A stretch of 64,000 nt of DNA from Modicisalibacter xianhensis (GTDB lineage Bacteria > Pseudomonadota > Gammaproteobacteria > Pseudomonadales > Halomonadaceae), in NCBI RefSeq assembly GCF_900113605.1, contig NZ_FOPY01000003.1:1-64000 (forward strand), in the 5' to 3' direction. Of this stretch, positions 1-7,008 are shown piece after piece. The position numbers were made by a program, and so were the translations under genes. Each line of letters begins with the position of its first letter. Within the stretch, counting starts at the first letter, position 1. The notes under the pieces are model-generated. The model ran no database searches and had not been told where the DNA came from. It saw only the letters and a list, made by a program, of their open reading frames with translations.

Positions 1-327
1 CGCTCTCTACCCGCCTCGATTGTTTGCGATAACGGGCCGGAGCTGACCAGCAAGGCAATGTTCTTCTGGGCGCGCGAGCGGAAGGTGACGCTGGCCTTCA
101 TCCAGCCGGGCAAGCCGACGCAGAATGCATTCATTGAGAGCTTCAACGGCAAGTTCCGGGACGGCTGCCTCAACCAACACTGGTTCCTGAGCCTGGCGGA
201 TGCACGGCACGAAATCACGCAATGGAGGGCCCACTACAACCATGTCAGACCGCACAGCTCACTGGGTTATTTACCGCCTAGCGTATGCCGAGCAGTGCGC
301 ATGAAGCTGGGATTTCTCACATTGTGA
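1..327 (+). CDS. IS3-family transposase OrfB, C-terminal part
   Basis: The frame is open from base 1 (RSLPASIVCDNGPELTSKAM...) and stops at 325-327. It is the C-terminal half of the DDE integrase core of IS3-family OrfB. The second catalytic Asp is in the CDNG motif and the catalytic Glu is in FIESFNG, followed by the family's conserved YNxxRPHSSLGYLPP tail. The N-terminal part lies outside the window, so it cannot be said whether the element is active. The first ATG in the window (58) is internal and is not a start. The role is cut-and-paste or copy-and-paste transposition of its own element. Confidence 0.85.
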   Translation, partial: RSLPASIVCDNGPELTSKAMFFWARERKVTLAFIQPGKPTQNAFIESFNGKFRDGCLNQHWFLSLADARHEITQWRAHYNHVRPHSSLGYLPPSVCRAVRMKLGFLTL

Positions 328-353
328 GCGGACCTAAACCAGGGGGAAGGTCA
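1..353 (+). mobile_element. Right end of an IS3-family insertion sequence
   Basis: The left window edge cuts this element, so only its 3' part is visible: the end of the transposase and about 26 nt of non-coding terminus. The sequence before 353 ends in GGGGGAAGGTCA, whose complement begins TGACCTTCCCCC. That is the type of terminal inverted repeat seen in the IS3 family (IS407-like group). The other terminus and the target duplication lie outside the window, so the exact boundary at 353 is inferred from the motif alone. Confidence 0.7.
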
Positions 354-380
354 ATTCCAACTTAGGGAGAGGTAAATCCG

Positions 381-434
381 CGATACAACATCCTGCCGGG
401 CACTTGGGTCACGGTCCTCCGGCACACGGCATGA
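381..434 (+). pseudogene. Remnant of an SRAP (YedK-like) gene
   Basis: Eighteen codons from 381 read RYNILPGTWVTVLRHTA and stop. They match the conserved RFNVPPGTW(I)T block of the two intact SRAP genes in this window (4304-4960 and 7244-7900), including the DNA string GGCACTTGG. Nothing before or after looks like the rest of the family. The scrap lies 28 nt from the IS terminus, so a third SRAP copy was probably destroyed by insertion or deletion here. Confidence is moderate because the match is short. Confidence 0.5.
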
Positions 435-574
435 GCGAGGCCGACGCTCGGCTGGTCTACGGGTCGCCGCGCCTGGTTGCAAACGACGGCGGCGGCTGCT
501 GCTGGCTGATCTGGCGTAATCCTGACCATGCGGCGCGGGTGTGTTTCGACACCGTGGCGCATGTATATTACTGA
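431..574 (+). CDS. Small unidentified ORF (47 aa)
   Basis: An ATG overlapping the stop of the SRAP remnant opens a 47-residue frame ending in HVYY. Third codon positions are mostly G or C, as in real genes here, and the protein is rich in small residues with a GGGCCWLIW segment. No ribosome binding site is evident and I do not recognise a family. It may be the tail of a broken gene rather than a functional one. Confidence 0.25.
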   Translation: MSEADARLVYGSPRLVANDGGGCCWLIWRNPDHAARVCFDTVAHVYY

Positions 575-589
575 GAAACGGCTCGAACC

Positions 590-622
590 AAAAAAGCCCG
601 GCGGGAGTAGCGGACCGGGCTG
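590..622 (-). terminator. Intrinsic terminator of the 637-852 gene
   Basis: Read on the minus strand, AGCCCGG and CCGGGCT pair and are followed by a run of six T (591-596 on the plus strand is A-rich). It sits just downstream of the stop of the minus-strand gene 637-852. Confidence 0.7.
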
Positions 623-636
623 AAGCAGTAATTATT

Positions 637-852
637 TCAATACCGATATTCGGTCTTATGCTTGGTTTGGCTATTTAAATCATGGCAGCAATCCTGCGCG
701 GCACGTAATGACTCGAAACCGCCGGCTAGGGGATCGTGGGTATCCATGTCTTTGATTCGCCACCAGGTCGCATAGGAGTGCTCGGCCAATACCGTTTCGT
801 CTTGCAATTCCAGCGGTTTGACGCCTTTCACGACCTTGTATTTTGTATACAT
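637..852 (-). CDS. Small hypothetical protein (71 aa)
   Basis: The start ATG at 852 has a GGGAGG ribosome binding site about 7 nt upstream, which favours it over the longer frame beginning at 933. The protein begins MYTKYKVVKGVKPLEL and contains TWWRIKDMD and a C-terminal FESLRAAQDCCHDLNSQ helix. It is followed by its own intrinsic terminator, so it is probably a monocistronic gene. I do not recognise a named family. The pattern TW-I-D-D ... F-S---A------LN-Q recurs in the protein encoded at 63693-63980, suggesting a small paralogous family. Confidence 0.6.
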   Translation of the reverse strand: MYTKYKVVKGVKPLELQDETVLAEHSYATWWRIKDMDTHDPLAGGFESLRAAQDCCHDLNSQTKHKTEYRY

Positions 853-1054
853 GAGTAGGCCCTCCCATGGCCAAGCCATGATGAGAAACTGATCTACGAA
901 AAATCCCGACCCGTAGGCCGGGTAAACAAGCATCTTGCATTACTAATGCTAGTAAGTGCTCAAGCCTTTTGCAGTGTTTTTTGGTTAAAAATATGTAGTA
1001 ATGTTATGCAATGGCATGACTTACGTAGTGCTGAATTAAGATAGGCTGTGTTTA

Positions 1055-1819
1055 TTACAGTGTGTCCCTGTGATCTTTTTTGCTTATATGGTGTGTGAGG
1101 TGAGAATTTATCGCGTCAGTGTATCTTTCAGGATCAAAGTTAGACATATTGTGCAGTTTTTTTATATCCATAATTTCGATTTCGTTTCGTGCCTTCTTGA
1201 GGATATTGTTTTCCTCCATTTCTTTAATAACTCGGCTGATATGGACATGAGTCAGTCCAAGCACAAGGCTTATATGCTTTTGAAGAAGAGGGAGTGTAAA
1301 ACCCTCTTGCAAGTCTGTGTTGACACGCTTTAAACGATAATAAATTTCAAGTATGAAATGTGCTACTCGGCATTTTGCATCATTGCTAAGTACATTGAAT
1401 AATCTGTCAGTGATTACGGCTTGCTGACGCGCTGAAGACGCATGAATGCTCATGGCGAGATTGGGGTATTCATGAAATATTTCCGTTAGCCGCCAGGCAG
1501 GCAATGGACAAACATCACCTGATGATAGCATGGAGCAAGAGGTCGCATGATGCGGCAGAGTTGCATCTCGGATCCCCATGATGTCTCCAGGAAGAAAAAT
1601 GTCCAATACCCTAATCTTTCCATTATTCATGACTTGGTAGGTGTAGGCCCAGCCACTATGCAAAGTATAAATATTGTCTGGCTGGTGTCCTTCCCGCCAA
1701 ACTTTGTCATCTTTTTTATATTTTATCGGTTCTAGTTCAAGTTCGTGGAGGATTCGGGCCTCTTCAGGTCCGATTGTGGTGAAATGGCTCAAATTCCGTA
1801 TGACGCAGCTATCTTCCAT
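1055..1819 (-). CDS. Crp/Fnr-family transcriptional regulator
   Basis: The 254-residue product starts MEDSCVIRNLSHF. It has an N-terminal cyclic-nucleotide-binding-like beta barrel (about residues 20-130, with VLDIFLPGDIMGIRD). A long dimerisation helix follows, then a C-terminal winged HTH near residues 185-225 (LLQKHISLVLGLTHVHISRVIKEMEE). No Fnr-type cysteine cluster is seen, so an iron-sulfur sensor is unlikely. The longer frame starts with TTG at 1852; ATG 1819 aligns better with the second Crp-like protein at 5645-6364. Base composition is clearly more AT-rich than the surrounding genes, which suggests recent acquisition. Ligand and targets are unknown. Confidence 0.8.
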   Translation of the reverse strand: MEDSCVIRNLSHFTTIGPEEARILHELELEPIKYKKDDKVWREGHQPDNIYTLHSGWAYTYQVMNNGKIRVLDIFLPGDIMGIRDATLPHHATSCSMLSSGDVCPLPAWRLTEIFHEYPNLAMSIHASSARQQAVITDRLFNVLSNDAKCRVAHFILEIYYRLKRVNTDLQEGFTLPLLQKHISLVLGLTHVHISRVIKEMEENNILKKARNEIEIMDIKKLHNMSNFDPERYTDAINSHLTHHISKKDHRDTL

Positions 1820-1865
1820 GATTCTGGCCCATTGTATTGCTGGAATGGTCAAACAGAGTAGACCT

Positions 1866-1893
1866 TAACCTATACCGTGCATAGCATAGGTTA
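1866..1893. promoter_or_regulatory. Perfect inverted repeat upstream of the Crp-like gene
   Basis: TAACCTAT and ATAGGTTA form a perfect 8-bp inverted repeat separated by 12 nt. It lies 47 nt upstream of the start of the Crp-like gene and downstream of umuC. No T-tract follows, so an operator is more likely than a terminator, but the binding protein is unknown. Confidence 0.4.
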
Positions 1894-2014
1894 CAATTTG
1901 GTTGGCTTGCCATTAGCAGCAAGCCATCATCTGCACTGGTAGAATCAGGGCCAGGCGCGCAGCGACGCCTACTGTGAAAGCCTTGGTCAGGAATGCCAGG
2001 AAGCTTCTTCTCTT

Positions 2015-3295
2015 CTATAGCACTCTCACCTTGGGTAACTCTTCCCAGCGCGTACTCCATCGCGGCGTGCGGTTGGCACAGCGCAAATGCCAGGCGGCGC
2101 CGTCTGTTGGCATACCCAGGCGTAGCGTGCCGCGCCCCATCTTCTGGTTCAGCTCATCCATGGTGGCCATGAGGCGCTTGCTGCGTTGTCGGTCAGCGTC
2201 GCTCTGCGGCGTGTCGAGCAGGGAGAGCTGCTGCCGATCGGCGTCGATCAGGTCCAGCAGCATCACGCCGGCTTTCATGTAGGCAAAGCGCTCCAGGAAT
2301 ATCCTGTCCAGAACATAGCTAGCCGCGTGAAGAATCTCCCGACTGTCGTCCGTGGGGCGCTCGAGCTCGACGATCGCGTGAGGGGAGTGCTGTGGCAGGT
2401 CCTGCCTGTGTGGGTTGGTCTTGAGGAACACGAGTACGGCGCGGGCCAGGCTGCCTTGCTGGCGGAGTTTTTCGGCGCCGCGCTGGCCATGCTGGCGAAT
2501 GGCTTCCTGAATCTCGCGGTAGTTGCCGGTCAGCTTGCCGAACGAGCGACTGGTCATGATGCGTTGCCTGGGCTCGTCGAAGTCGTTCATCTCGATGCAT
2601 GGGGTACCTTGCAGCTCGAGCACGGTACGCTCGAGCGTCACGCTGAACTTGCGGCGGATGCGCTTGGGATCGGTGCTGCGCAGGTCCCAGGCGGAACGAA
2701 TCCCCATGGTGTGCAGGCGCTCGACGAGACGCCGCCCCACGCCCCAGATATCACCCAGCTCGATTCGTTGCAGAAGGCCCTTGGTGGCGGTGCTGTCGCG
2801 GTCCAGTACGCACACGCCGCCATAGCCAGGAATCTTCTTTGCTGCGCGATTGGCGAGCTTGGATAGCGTGCGGGTGGGGGCGACGCCGATGGATACGGGA
2901 ATGCTCGTGTACTGGCGCACTTGCTGTCGGAGCTTGCGGCAGTGCTCAGTGAGCGCGGCGGTCTCGAAGCCATCGAAGCGCACGAACATTTCATCAATGG
3001 AGTAGGGCTCGACCTGGGGCGCGAATTCCTCGAGCACGGCCTGCACCCGTGACGACATATCTCCGTACAGTTCGTAGTTGCTGGAGAGCAGCACAAGGCC
3101 ACGCTGGCGGATTCGATGCTTGAGCTGGAACGCCGGCGTGCCCATCTCGACGCCCAATTGCTTGATCTCGGCCGAACGGGCGATCACGCAGCCATCGTTG
3201 TTCGAAAGCACGCCGACAGGGCGACCTTCAAGATCCGGCCGGAACGCGCGCTCGCAGCTCACGTAGAAGTTGTTGCAGTCAACGAGTCCGATCAT
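2015..3295 (-). CDS. umuC: DNA polymerase V catalytic subunit UmuC
   Basis: This 426-residue Y-family translesion polymerase inserts nucleotides opposite damaged bases together with cleaved UmuD. It begins MIGLVDCNNFYVSCERAF, giving the first metal-binding Asp at residue 6. The second acidic motif SIDEMFV is near residue 100. Helix-hairpin-helix and little-finger regions follow, and RQQLSLLD near residue 355 resembles a beta-clamp binding motif. Length matches E. coli UmuC (422). It starts 3 nt after the umuD stop, so the two are translated as one operon from the LexA-controlled promoter upstream of umuD. Confidence 0.95.
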   Translation of the reverse strand: MIGLVDCNNFYVSCERAFRPDLEGRPVGVLSNNDGCVIARSAEIKQLGVEMGTPAFQLKHRIRQRGLVLLSSNYELYGDMSSRVQAVLEEFAPQVEPYSIDEMFVRFDGFETAALTEHCRKLRQQVRQYTSIPVSIGVAPTRTLSKLANRAAKKIPGYGGVCVLDRDSTATKGLLQRIELGDIWGVGRRLVERLHTMGIRSAWDLRSTDPKRIRRKFSVTLERTVLELQGTPCIEMNDFDEPRQRIMTSRSFGKLTGNYREIQEAIRQHGQRGAEKLRQQGSLARAVLVFLKTNPHRQDLPQHSPHAIVELERPTDDSREILHAASYVLDRIFLERFAYMKAGVMLLDLIDADRQQLSLLDTPQSDADRQRSKRLMATMDELNQKMGRGTLRLGMPTDGAAWHLRCANRTPRWSTRWEELPKVRVL

Positions 3296-3298
3296 GGC

Positions 3299-3739
3299 TT
3301 ACACCGGAAACTCATGGATGACGGAGCGGACTACGCCCCACACCTGACATTCCGTATCGCCGAGCGGGATGGGGGCATAGCGGGTGTTGCCGGAGCAGAG
3401 ATAAGGGCGGTTGCCGAGCAGCTCGTAGCGTTTGACGATCACTTCACCATCGACCAAGGCGGCCAGAATGTGCCCAGGGCGTGGATCAATGGAGCGATCC
3501 ACCACCAGGATGTCGCCAGGGTAGATACCATAGGCCAGCATGCTGTCGCCATCATCGACCACCTGCATGAAGAATGTCGCACTGGGCCGCTTGATAAGGC
3601 GCTCGTTGAGATCCAGCGTGCGGCCCTCGTAGTCCTGCGCGGGGCTAGGGAAGCCCGACAGGCCGGCCCGGATCAGCGTCTCGGGGAATGGCAGGGCAAG
3701 CGGCGGCGGTGCGGCTTCGGCGGGGATGAGTGGCGACAT
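3299..3739 (-). CDS. umuD: UmuD, LexA-like self-cleaving subunit of Pol V
   Basis: ATG 3739 is chosen because AGGAGG stands about 9 nt upstream and the LexA box lies just beyond it. The 146-residue S24-family protein cleaves itself after RecA-ssDNA contact and then activates UmuC. The FPSPAQDY block aligns with E. coli FPSPAADY, which puts the cleavage site at Ser28-Gly29 where E. coli has Cys-Gly. The catalytic Ser is in GDSM (about residue 66) and the Lys is in VIVKRYEL (about residue 103). Both are intact, unlike in the divergent S24-like gene next door. Confidence 0.93.
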   Translation of the reverse strand: MSPLIPAEAAPPPLALPFPETLIRAGLSGFPSPAQDYEGRTLDLNERLIKRPSATFFMQVVDDGDSMLAYGIYPGDILVVDRSIDPRPGHILAALVDGEVIVKRYELLGNRPYLCSGNTRYAPIPLGDTECQVWGVVRSVIHEFPV

Positions 3740-3758
3740 AGTGACTTCCCTCCTATTG

Positions 3759-3774
3759 CTGGTTGGATATACAG
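3759..3774 (-). promoter_or_regulatory. LexA (SOS) box for umuDC
   Basis: On the minus strand the sequence is CTGTATATCCAACCAG, which fits the CTG-N10-CAG LexA consensus with a TATAT-rich left half. It lies about 20 nt upstream of the umuD start, the usual place for an SOS operator. It also sits in the shared intergenic region of the divergent S24-like gene at 3888. Confidence 0.85.
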
Positions 3775-3887
3775 TATTTAACGAATCCCCGTGTTCAGGC
3801 AAACGCTAATGTACGATTTGCCGCCAACGCTGGGCCGGGGGCGGTAGGTAAAACCAAGAAAAACAGGAAGTTGCAGGGAAGAGAAAA

Positions 3888-4241
3888 ATGCGTGTGACGT
3901 ACCTTGGCCCGCTGATTGCGGGCCTTCAGCATCCGGCACTGCACGGCTATGACCTGAGCCATTTCAGCCCGAGCTGTTTCCTGGTCGAGGTGAAAGAGGG
4001 CGCCGGGCTCGATGGGCCGCTGATCGAAGGCGACATGCTGGTCGTCGATGAAGGGCGCACGCCGCAGCACAACGACTTGGTCATTGCGTTGGTAGAGGAG
4101 GAACAATGCCTGTTCCATGCCTTCCGGATCGGCGGCTCGTTACTGCTGATACCGCCCCGGGGGAGGGATGGGGCGGTACCGGCGCGCTGGGTGGACCTGC
4201 GTGGGGTGGTGGTGAGTCAGGCGAGAAGGTATGTGCATTAG
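3888..4241 (+). CDS. UmuD/LexA-like S24 protein lacking catalytic residues
   Basis: The 117-residue product has the fold signature of the UmuD/LexA C-terminal domain: a GPLIEGDMLVVDEG strand pair, the HNDLVIALVEEEQ segment, and a final VDLRGVVV strand. The position of the catalytic GDSM is occupied by an EGAGLDG segment. The usual catalytic Lys strand reads CLFHAFRIGG without a Lys. It therefore looks unable to cleave itself. It lacks the N-terminal cleavage arm and is divergent from umuD, sharing the LexA-box intergenic region, with an SRAP gene directly downstream. A regulatory or subunit role with Pol V proteins is an inference; family assignment is from motif pattern only. Confidence 0.65.
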   Translation: MRVTYLGPLIAGLQHPALHGYDLSHFSPSCFLVEVKEGAGLDGPLIEGDMLVVDEGRTPQHNDLVIALVEEEQCLFHAFRIGGSLLLIPPRGRDGAVPARWVDLRGVVVSQARRYVH

Positions 4242-4303
4242 CGCGGCTTGCCGAGCCAGGCATTACTACCCACGCTTAGGGAAAGCTTCGTCAGGAGTTG
4301 TCC

Positions 4304-4960
4304 ATGTGCGGCCGTTTTGCGCTTTACAGTGCCTATCCGAAATTCTCGACTAAGGCAGGCGTCCCCAACGTCGAGGAGGCGCCGACACCGCGCTTCAACG
4401 TGCCGCCTGGCACTTGGATCACGGCAATACGGCAGGTGTCCGGCGACGAGCCGCCGCGCATGGACGAGTTGTGGTGGGGCTACAAGCCGAAGTGGGCGAA
4501 GGGCAAGGCCAGCCAGCCAATCAATGCCAGGGTCGAGACGGTGGCCACCTCCGGTTACTTCAAGTCGGCTTTCCAGAAGCATCGCTGCTTGGTCCCGGCG
4601 GATGGTTGGTATGAGTGGGACAAGAGCACTACGCCCAAGCAACCGCACTTCATCTGCCGCGAGGATCGCGAGCCGATCTTCTTTGCGGGGATTTACACCG
4701 AGCGCGAAGACGGCTCACTGGGTTGTGCGATCATCACCGAGCCGGCGCGAGGCTCTGCTCAAGACGTACACGACCGCATGCCGCTGATCCTGGACGACGA
4801 GAGCCTGGAGCCGTGGCTAGACCCGGACCTGACAGATCGGGAAATCTTGCGCAATGTGGTGCATCACATCGATGCCAAGTTGATTACGCACTGGCCCGTC
4901 AGCGCCAAGGTGAATCGGCCGAGTGGGGCGGGTGATGAGTCACTGATCAATCCGGCGTAA
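4304..4960 (+). CDS. yedK: SRAP domain protein (YedK/HMCES-like), copy 1
   Basis: SRAP proteins crosslink through their N-terminal cysteine to abasic sites in single-stranded DNA and so shield them. ATG 4304 is required because Cys2 must become the N-terminus; AGGAG lies 6 nt upstream. The 218-residue protein has MCGRF, FNVPPGTW (active Asn), WGYKPKW, INARVETV, DGWYEWDK (active Glu) and VHDRMPLIL (active His). All expected residues are present. It follows the UmuD-like gene by 62 nt, consistent with a damage-response neighbourhood. A close paralogue of identical length lies at 7244-7900, and the two share homologous 3' flanks. Confidence 0.93.
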   Translation: MCGRFALYSAYPKFSTKAGVPNVEEAPTPRFNVPPGTWITAIRQVSGDEPPRMDELWWGYKPKWAKGKASQPINARVETVATSGYFKSAFQKHRCLVPADGWYEWDKSTTPKQPHFICREDREPIFFAGIYTEREDGSLGCAIITEPARGSAQDVHDRMPLILDDESLEPWLDPDLTDREILRNVVHHIDAKLITHWPVSAKVNRPSGAGDESLINPA

Positions 4961-4984
4961 CAGAAGACACGAAGCGGAAAATTA

Positions 4985-5125
4985 ACGTCACAAAACGGCA
5001 TTTTTCAAAGGTTGGGCTGTGGTCTACTTTGCTACCGTGCTTTTGTGACGTCTTCCTTACTCGTGCCTGGCTTTAGGTTTCGTCCTTCTTTACGTCACAG
5101 CCCCGGCATACCGGCCGGGGCCATT
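4985..5125 (+). ncRNA. Candidate structured RNA element E1
   Basis: First of three copies of a folded element. The outer stem is GTGACGT (5045-5051) with ACGTCAC (5092-5098). Inside are the conserved string CTTCCTTACTCGT and a small hairpin CCT/AGG. Outside is a GC-rich hairpin, GCCCCGGC/GCCGGGGC (5100-5121), placed like a weak terminator. An upstream segment ACGTCACAAAA (4985-4995) is perfectly complementary to TTTTGTGACGT (5041-5051), so the 5' strand of the outer stem has two mutually exclusive partners. It starts 85 nt after the SRAP stop and ends 54 nt before the GacA-like box of the next small RNA. Whether it is a 3' UTR element or an independent RNA is not known. Confidence 0.5.
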
Positions 5126-5175
5126 TCCTACTTGGCTTAATGCCTACGCTTTCATGGCCTATGTCGCACAGGACG

Positions 5176-5193
5176 TGTCATATATCTCTTACA
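5176..5193 (+). promoter_or_regulatory. GacA-box-like upstream activating sequence A
   Basis: TGTCAT-ATATCT-CTTACA fits the Gac/Rsm upstream activating sequence TGTAAG-N6-CTTACA, with a perfect right half and a degenerate left half. It ends 43 nt before the -10-like hexamer TACAGT (5237-5242). The same 43-44 nt spacing is found for all four small RNAs in this cluster. Confidence 0.65.
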
Positions 5194-5248
5194 AAGCCAT
5201 CTAACCCGGGTTAAGCCACCTGCCGTGCATAGCAGGTACAGTGTCTTA

Positions 5249-5390
5249 CGTAGACATGGACATGTCGCGATGGAACCCGGGCAAGGATGCCTGATGAACC
5301 AAGGATGCATGAGCAGGATGGCTCATGAGTGGGCAGCAGGAAGCACCACGCCACGCAAGCCCGGCCTTCACAGGCCGGGCTTTATTCGTT
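5249..5390 (+). ncRNA. CsrB/RsmZ-like small RNA A
   Basis: A non-coding stretch of about 140 nt with six GGA motifs. Three are clearly in hairpin loops: GACAT-GGAC-ATGTC (5253-5266), CGGGC-AAGGAT-GCCTG (5278-5293) and CATGAGC-AGGATG-GCTCATG (5308-5327). It ends in the terminator GCCCGGCCT-TCAC-AGGCCGGGC followed by a T-rich tail (5359-5390). Loops presenting AGGA are the binding signature for CsrA/RsmA, which such RNAs sequester. The 5' end is estimated from a -10-like TACAGT at 5237. It is one of four such RNAs here. Confidence 0.78.
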
Positions 5391-5644
5391 TTGGAGCCTC
5401 GATTCATCCTCTTGTCCCTTCGCTTCGCACCGAAACAGCTGTCATTCAGACAATATTCTACTTCGATCGCCAGCCAGGAAGGACCCGGCTAAGCTGCATC
5501 GTAAGCAAGCTGATGGGGCTTGAGTGGAAGAGCAAGCCCAGCATGACGTTACGTATTAGCGTCAGCTTGTATCGCAACCCCTCGTCTGCTGCTAGCTTTT
5601 ATTTCGTTATGCCCTGTCTCACACTCAAGGAGATGATCCCTGCC

Positions 5645-6364
5645 GTGACTGTACGATTATTCAGCAAACTGGATCATTTCATGTCGTTGACGGAGGAAGA
5701 AAAGCGCTCCATAGAGCAGGCGGCTACCATCCGCAGGACCTACCAGAAAGGTGAAGATGTCATTAGTGAGGGCCAGCGACCGGATTTCGTGCATTTGATC
5801 GAGGAAGGCTGGGCCTGTCGCTACAAGCGGCTGGATAATGGCGACGATCACATCATGGCGTATCTCATTCCGGGCGATCTATGCGATGTGCACGTCACGA
5901 TCCTCAATGAGATGGACCACTCCATACGGGCACTGACGCCGCTCAAGATCGCCTTGCTGCCCGCCCATGAAATCAGCCTCCTGATGGAAAGCAGTAGTCG
6001 CATCGCCCGCGCCTTGTTCTGGTCGACCCTTGTCGACGAAGCCACGCTACGCGAATGGCTGGTCAATGCCGGTAGCCGATCCGCTGACAGGCGCCTGGCG
6101 CACGTCTTTTGCGAGATGCTGTTGCGCTCGCGTATTGCCGGGCTGACTGATGACAACAGCTTTGATTTGCCACTGACCCAGGTTGAGTTGGCCAATTCGA
6201 TGGGGCTGACCCCTATCCATGTCAACCGGACGCTGCAGAAACTGCGGGCCGAGAATCTGATCGCCTTCAATAATAAGCGCATGCGGATTCTGGACTGGGA
6301 GAGCCTCAAGGAGTTCTCGGGGTTCAAGCCCAACTACCTGCACTGCGAGAATGTCACCTGCTAG
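5645..6364 (+). CDS. Crp/Fnr-family transcriptional regulator
   Basis: The 239-residue product has a cNMP-binding-like barrel (HLIEEGWACRYKRLDNGDD, LIPGDLCDVHV) and a C-terminal winged HTH (LTQVELANSMGLTPIHVNRTLQKLR, about residues 178-202). The HVNRTLQ recognition-helix motif marks a known subgroup of Crp-type regulators; no Fnr cysteine cluster is seen. The frame is open further upstream, but that part overlaps small RNA A. GTG 5645 matches the N-terminus of the related protein at 1055-1819. It has AAGGAG 12 nt upstream; ATG 5633 or 5609 are alternatives. It is flanked on both sides by CsrB-like RNAs. Ligand unknown. Confidence 0.8.
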   Translation: MTVRLFSKLDHFMSLTEEEKRSIEQAATIRRTYQKGEDVISEGQRPDFVHLIEEGWACRYKRLDNGDDHIMAYLIPGDLCDVHVTILNEMDHSIRALTPLKIALLPAHEISLLMESSSRIARALFWSTLVDEATLREWLVNAGSRSADRRLAHVFCEMLLRSRIAGLTDDNSFDLPLTQVELANSMGLTPIHVNRTLQKLRAENLIAFNNKRMRILDWESLKEFSGFKPNYLHCENVTC

Positions 6365-6383
6365 CTCTCTGGCTTACTGTCTT

Positions 6384-6401
6384 TGTCATGAATCTCCTAC
6401 G
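6384..6401 (+). promoter_or_regulatory. GacA-box-like upstream activating sequence B
   Basis: TGTCAT-GAATCT-CCTACG has the same TGTCAT left half as box A and a CYTACR right half. It lies just after the Crp-like gene stop and ends 44 nt before GATAGT (6446-6451), the -10-like hexamer of small RNA B. Confidence 0.6.
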
Positions 6402-6457
6402 TTAGCGGCTAATTTATGTTTACAAACTTACTGTTTATTGCATGAGATAGTGTCCTT

Positions 6458-6597
6458 GCTGTAGCGCAAGGATGCTCACCAAGGAAGACAGGGCAGGGAA
6501 GGCCCAGGAAACCAGGGAAGCACGAACAGGAGGTTCGTGAAGCACGCAAGGAAATGCAGTGGTAAAAGAGCCCGGCCTCACGGTCGGGCTCTTTTCG
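6458..6597 (+). ncRNA. CsrB/RsmZ-like small RNA B
   Basis: About 140 nt with seven GGA motifs. The best displayed are CACGAAC-AGGAG-GTTCGTG (6521-6539), a perfect 7-bp stem with AGGAG in the loop; GGGC-AGGGAAG-GCCC (6491-6505); and GCA-AGGAAA-TGC (6546-6557). Others are in single-stranded linkers (aaggaag, aggaa, aggga). It ends in the terminator AGAGCCCGGCC/GGTCGGGCTCT followed by TTTTCG (6567-6597). It lacks an E element upstream, unlike A, C and D, and follows the Crp-like gene instead. Confidence 0.78.
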
Positions 6598-6798
6598 TTA
6601 CCACGGATATATTGTCGAAGTGGTGTAACAAGCACTTACTGTGGTACCCAACACGTTGTATAGTTTGGTGGAAAGATTGTTCAATAAAAACAAAGTATCA
6701 TTAGTAAATGCCATTGTTTTTAAGCAATTTCACCATTAACTACATTGTTTAACTAACGTACGGCTAGTGTTCACGCTCTGTTTTGCTATTGTAGACAG
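6598..6798. other. AT-rich intergenic stretch
   Basis: No gene is seen in about 200 nt. The sequence is AT-rich, with runs such as CAATAAAAACAAAG and TTTTTAAGCAATTT. It may hold the promoter of element E2, but I cannot define boxes with confidence. Confidence 0.4.
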
Positions 6799-6873
6799 GT
6801 GACGTCTTTATTACTCGTCCCCTGATGGGTCGTCTTTCCGCCACGTCACTGCCCCGGCGCGCGACGGGGCCTT
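6799..6873 (+). ncRNA. Candidate structured RNA element E2
   Basis: Second copy. The outer stem GTGACGT (6799-6805)/ACGTCAC (6843-6849) is identical to E1. The loop holds CTTTATTACTCGT, then an inner hairpin built on CCC/GGG around CTGAT where E1 uses CCT/AGG, then TCGTC. A GC-rich hairpin GCCCCG/CGGGGC (6851-6870) follows directly. Unlike E1 and E3 it does not follow an SRAP gene. It ends 65 nt before GacA-like box C. Preserved pairing with different bases in the inner hairpin argues for selection on RNA structure. Confidence 0.5.
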
Positions 6874-6935
6874 CCCTCACCCCTTGGCTTCGCTAATTCA
6901 GCCTTGTGGCCCTGTCGCGGGGGTTACAAGCGAGC

Positions 6936-6953
6936 CATGGCATATCTCCTACG
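6936..6953 (+). promoter_or_regulatory. Degenerate GacA-box-like sequence C
   Basis: CATGGC-ATATCT-CCTACG shares the ATATCT spacer with box A and the CCTACG half with box B, but its left half is poor. It ends 43 nt before TATGCA (6997-7002), the -10-like hexamer of small RNA C. It is identified mainly by position and by alignment to the other three boxes. Confidence 0.42.
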
Positions 6954-7008
6954 CAATGCGTGGTCGATCACTGATGCAAATCCAGCTTGTCGTGGGTATG
7001 CAGAAGGG

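Noticed and set aside
1875-5234. 12-nt string CCGTGCATAGCA shared at 1875-1886 and 5223-5234
   Set aside because: Exact 12-mers are expected by chance many times in 64 kb, and flanks do not align.
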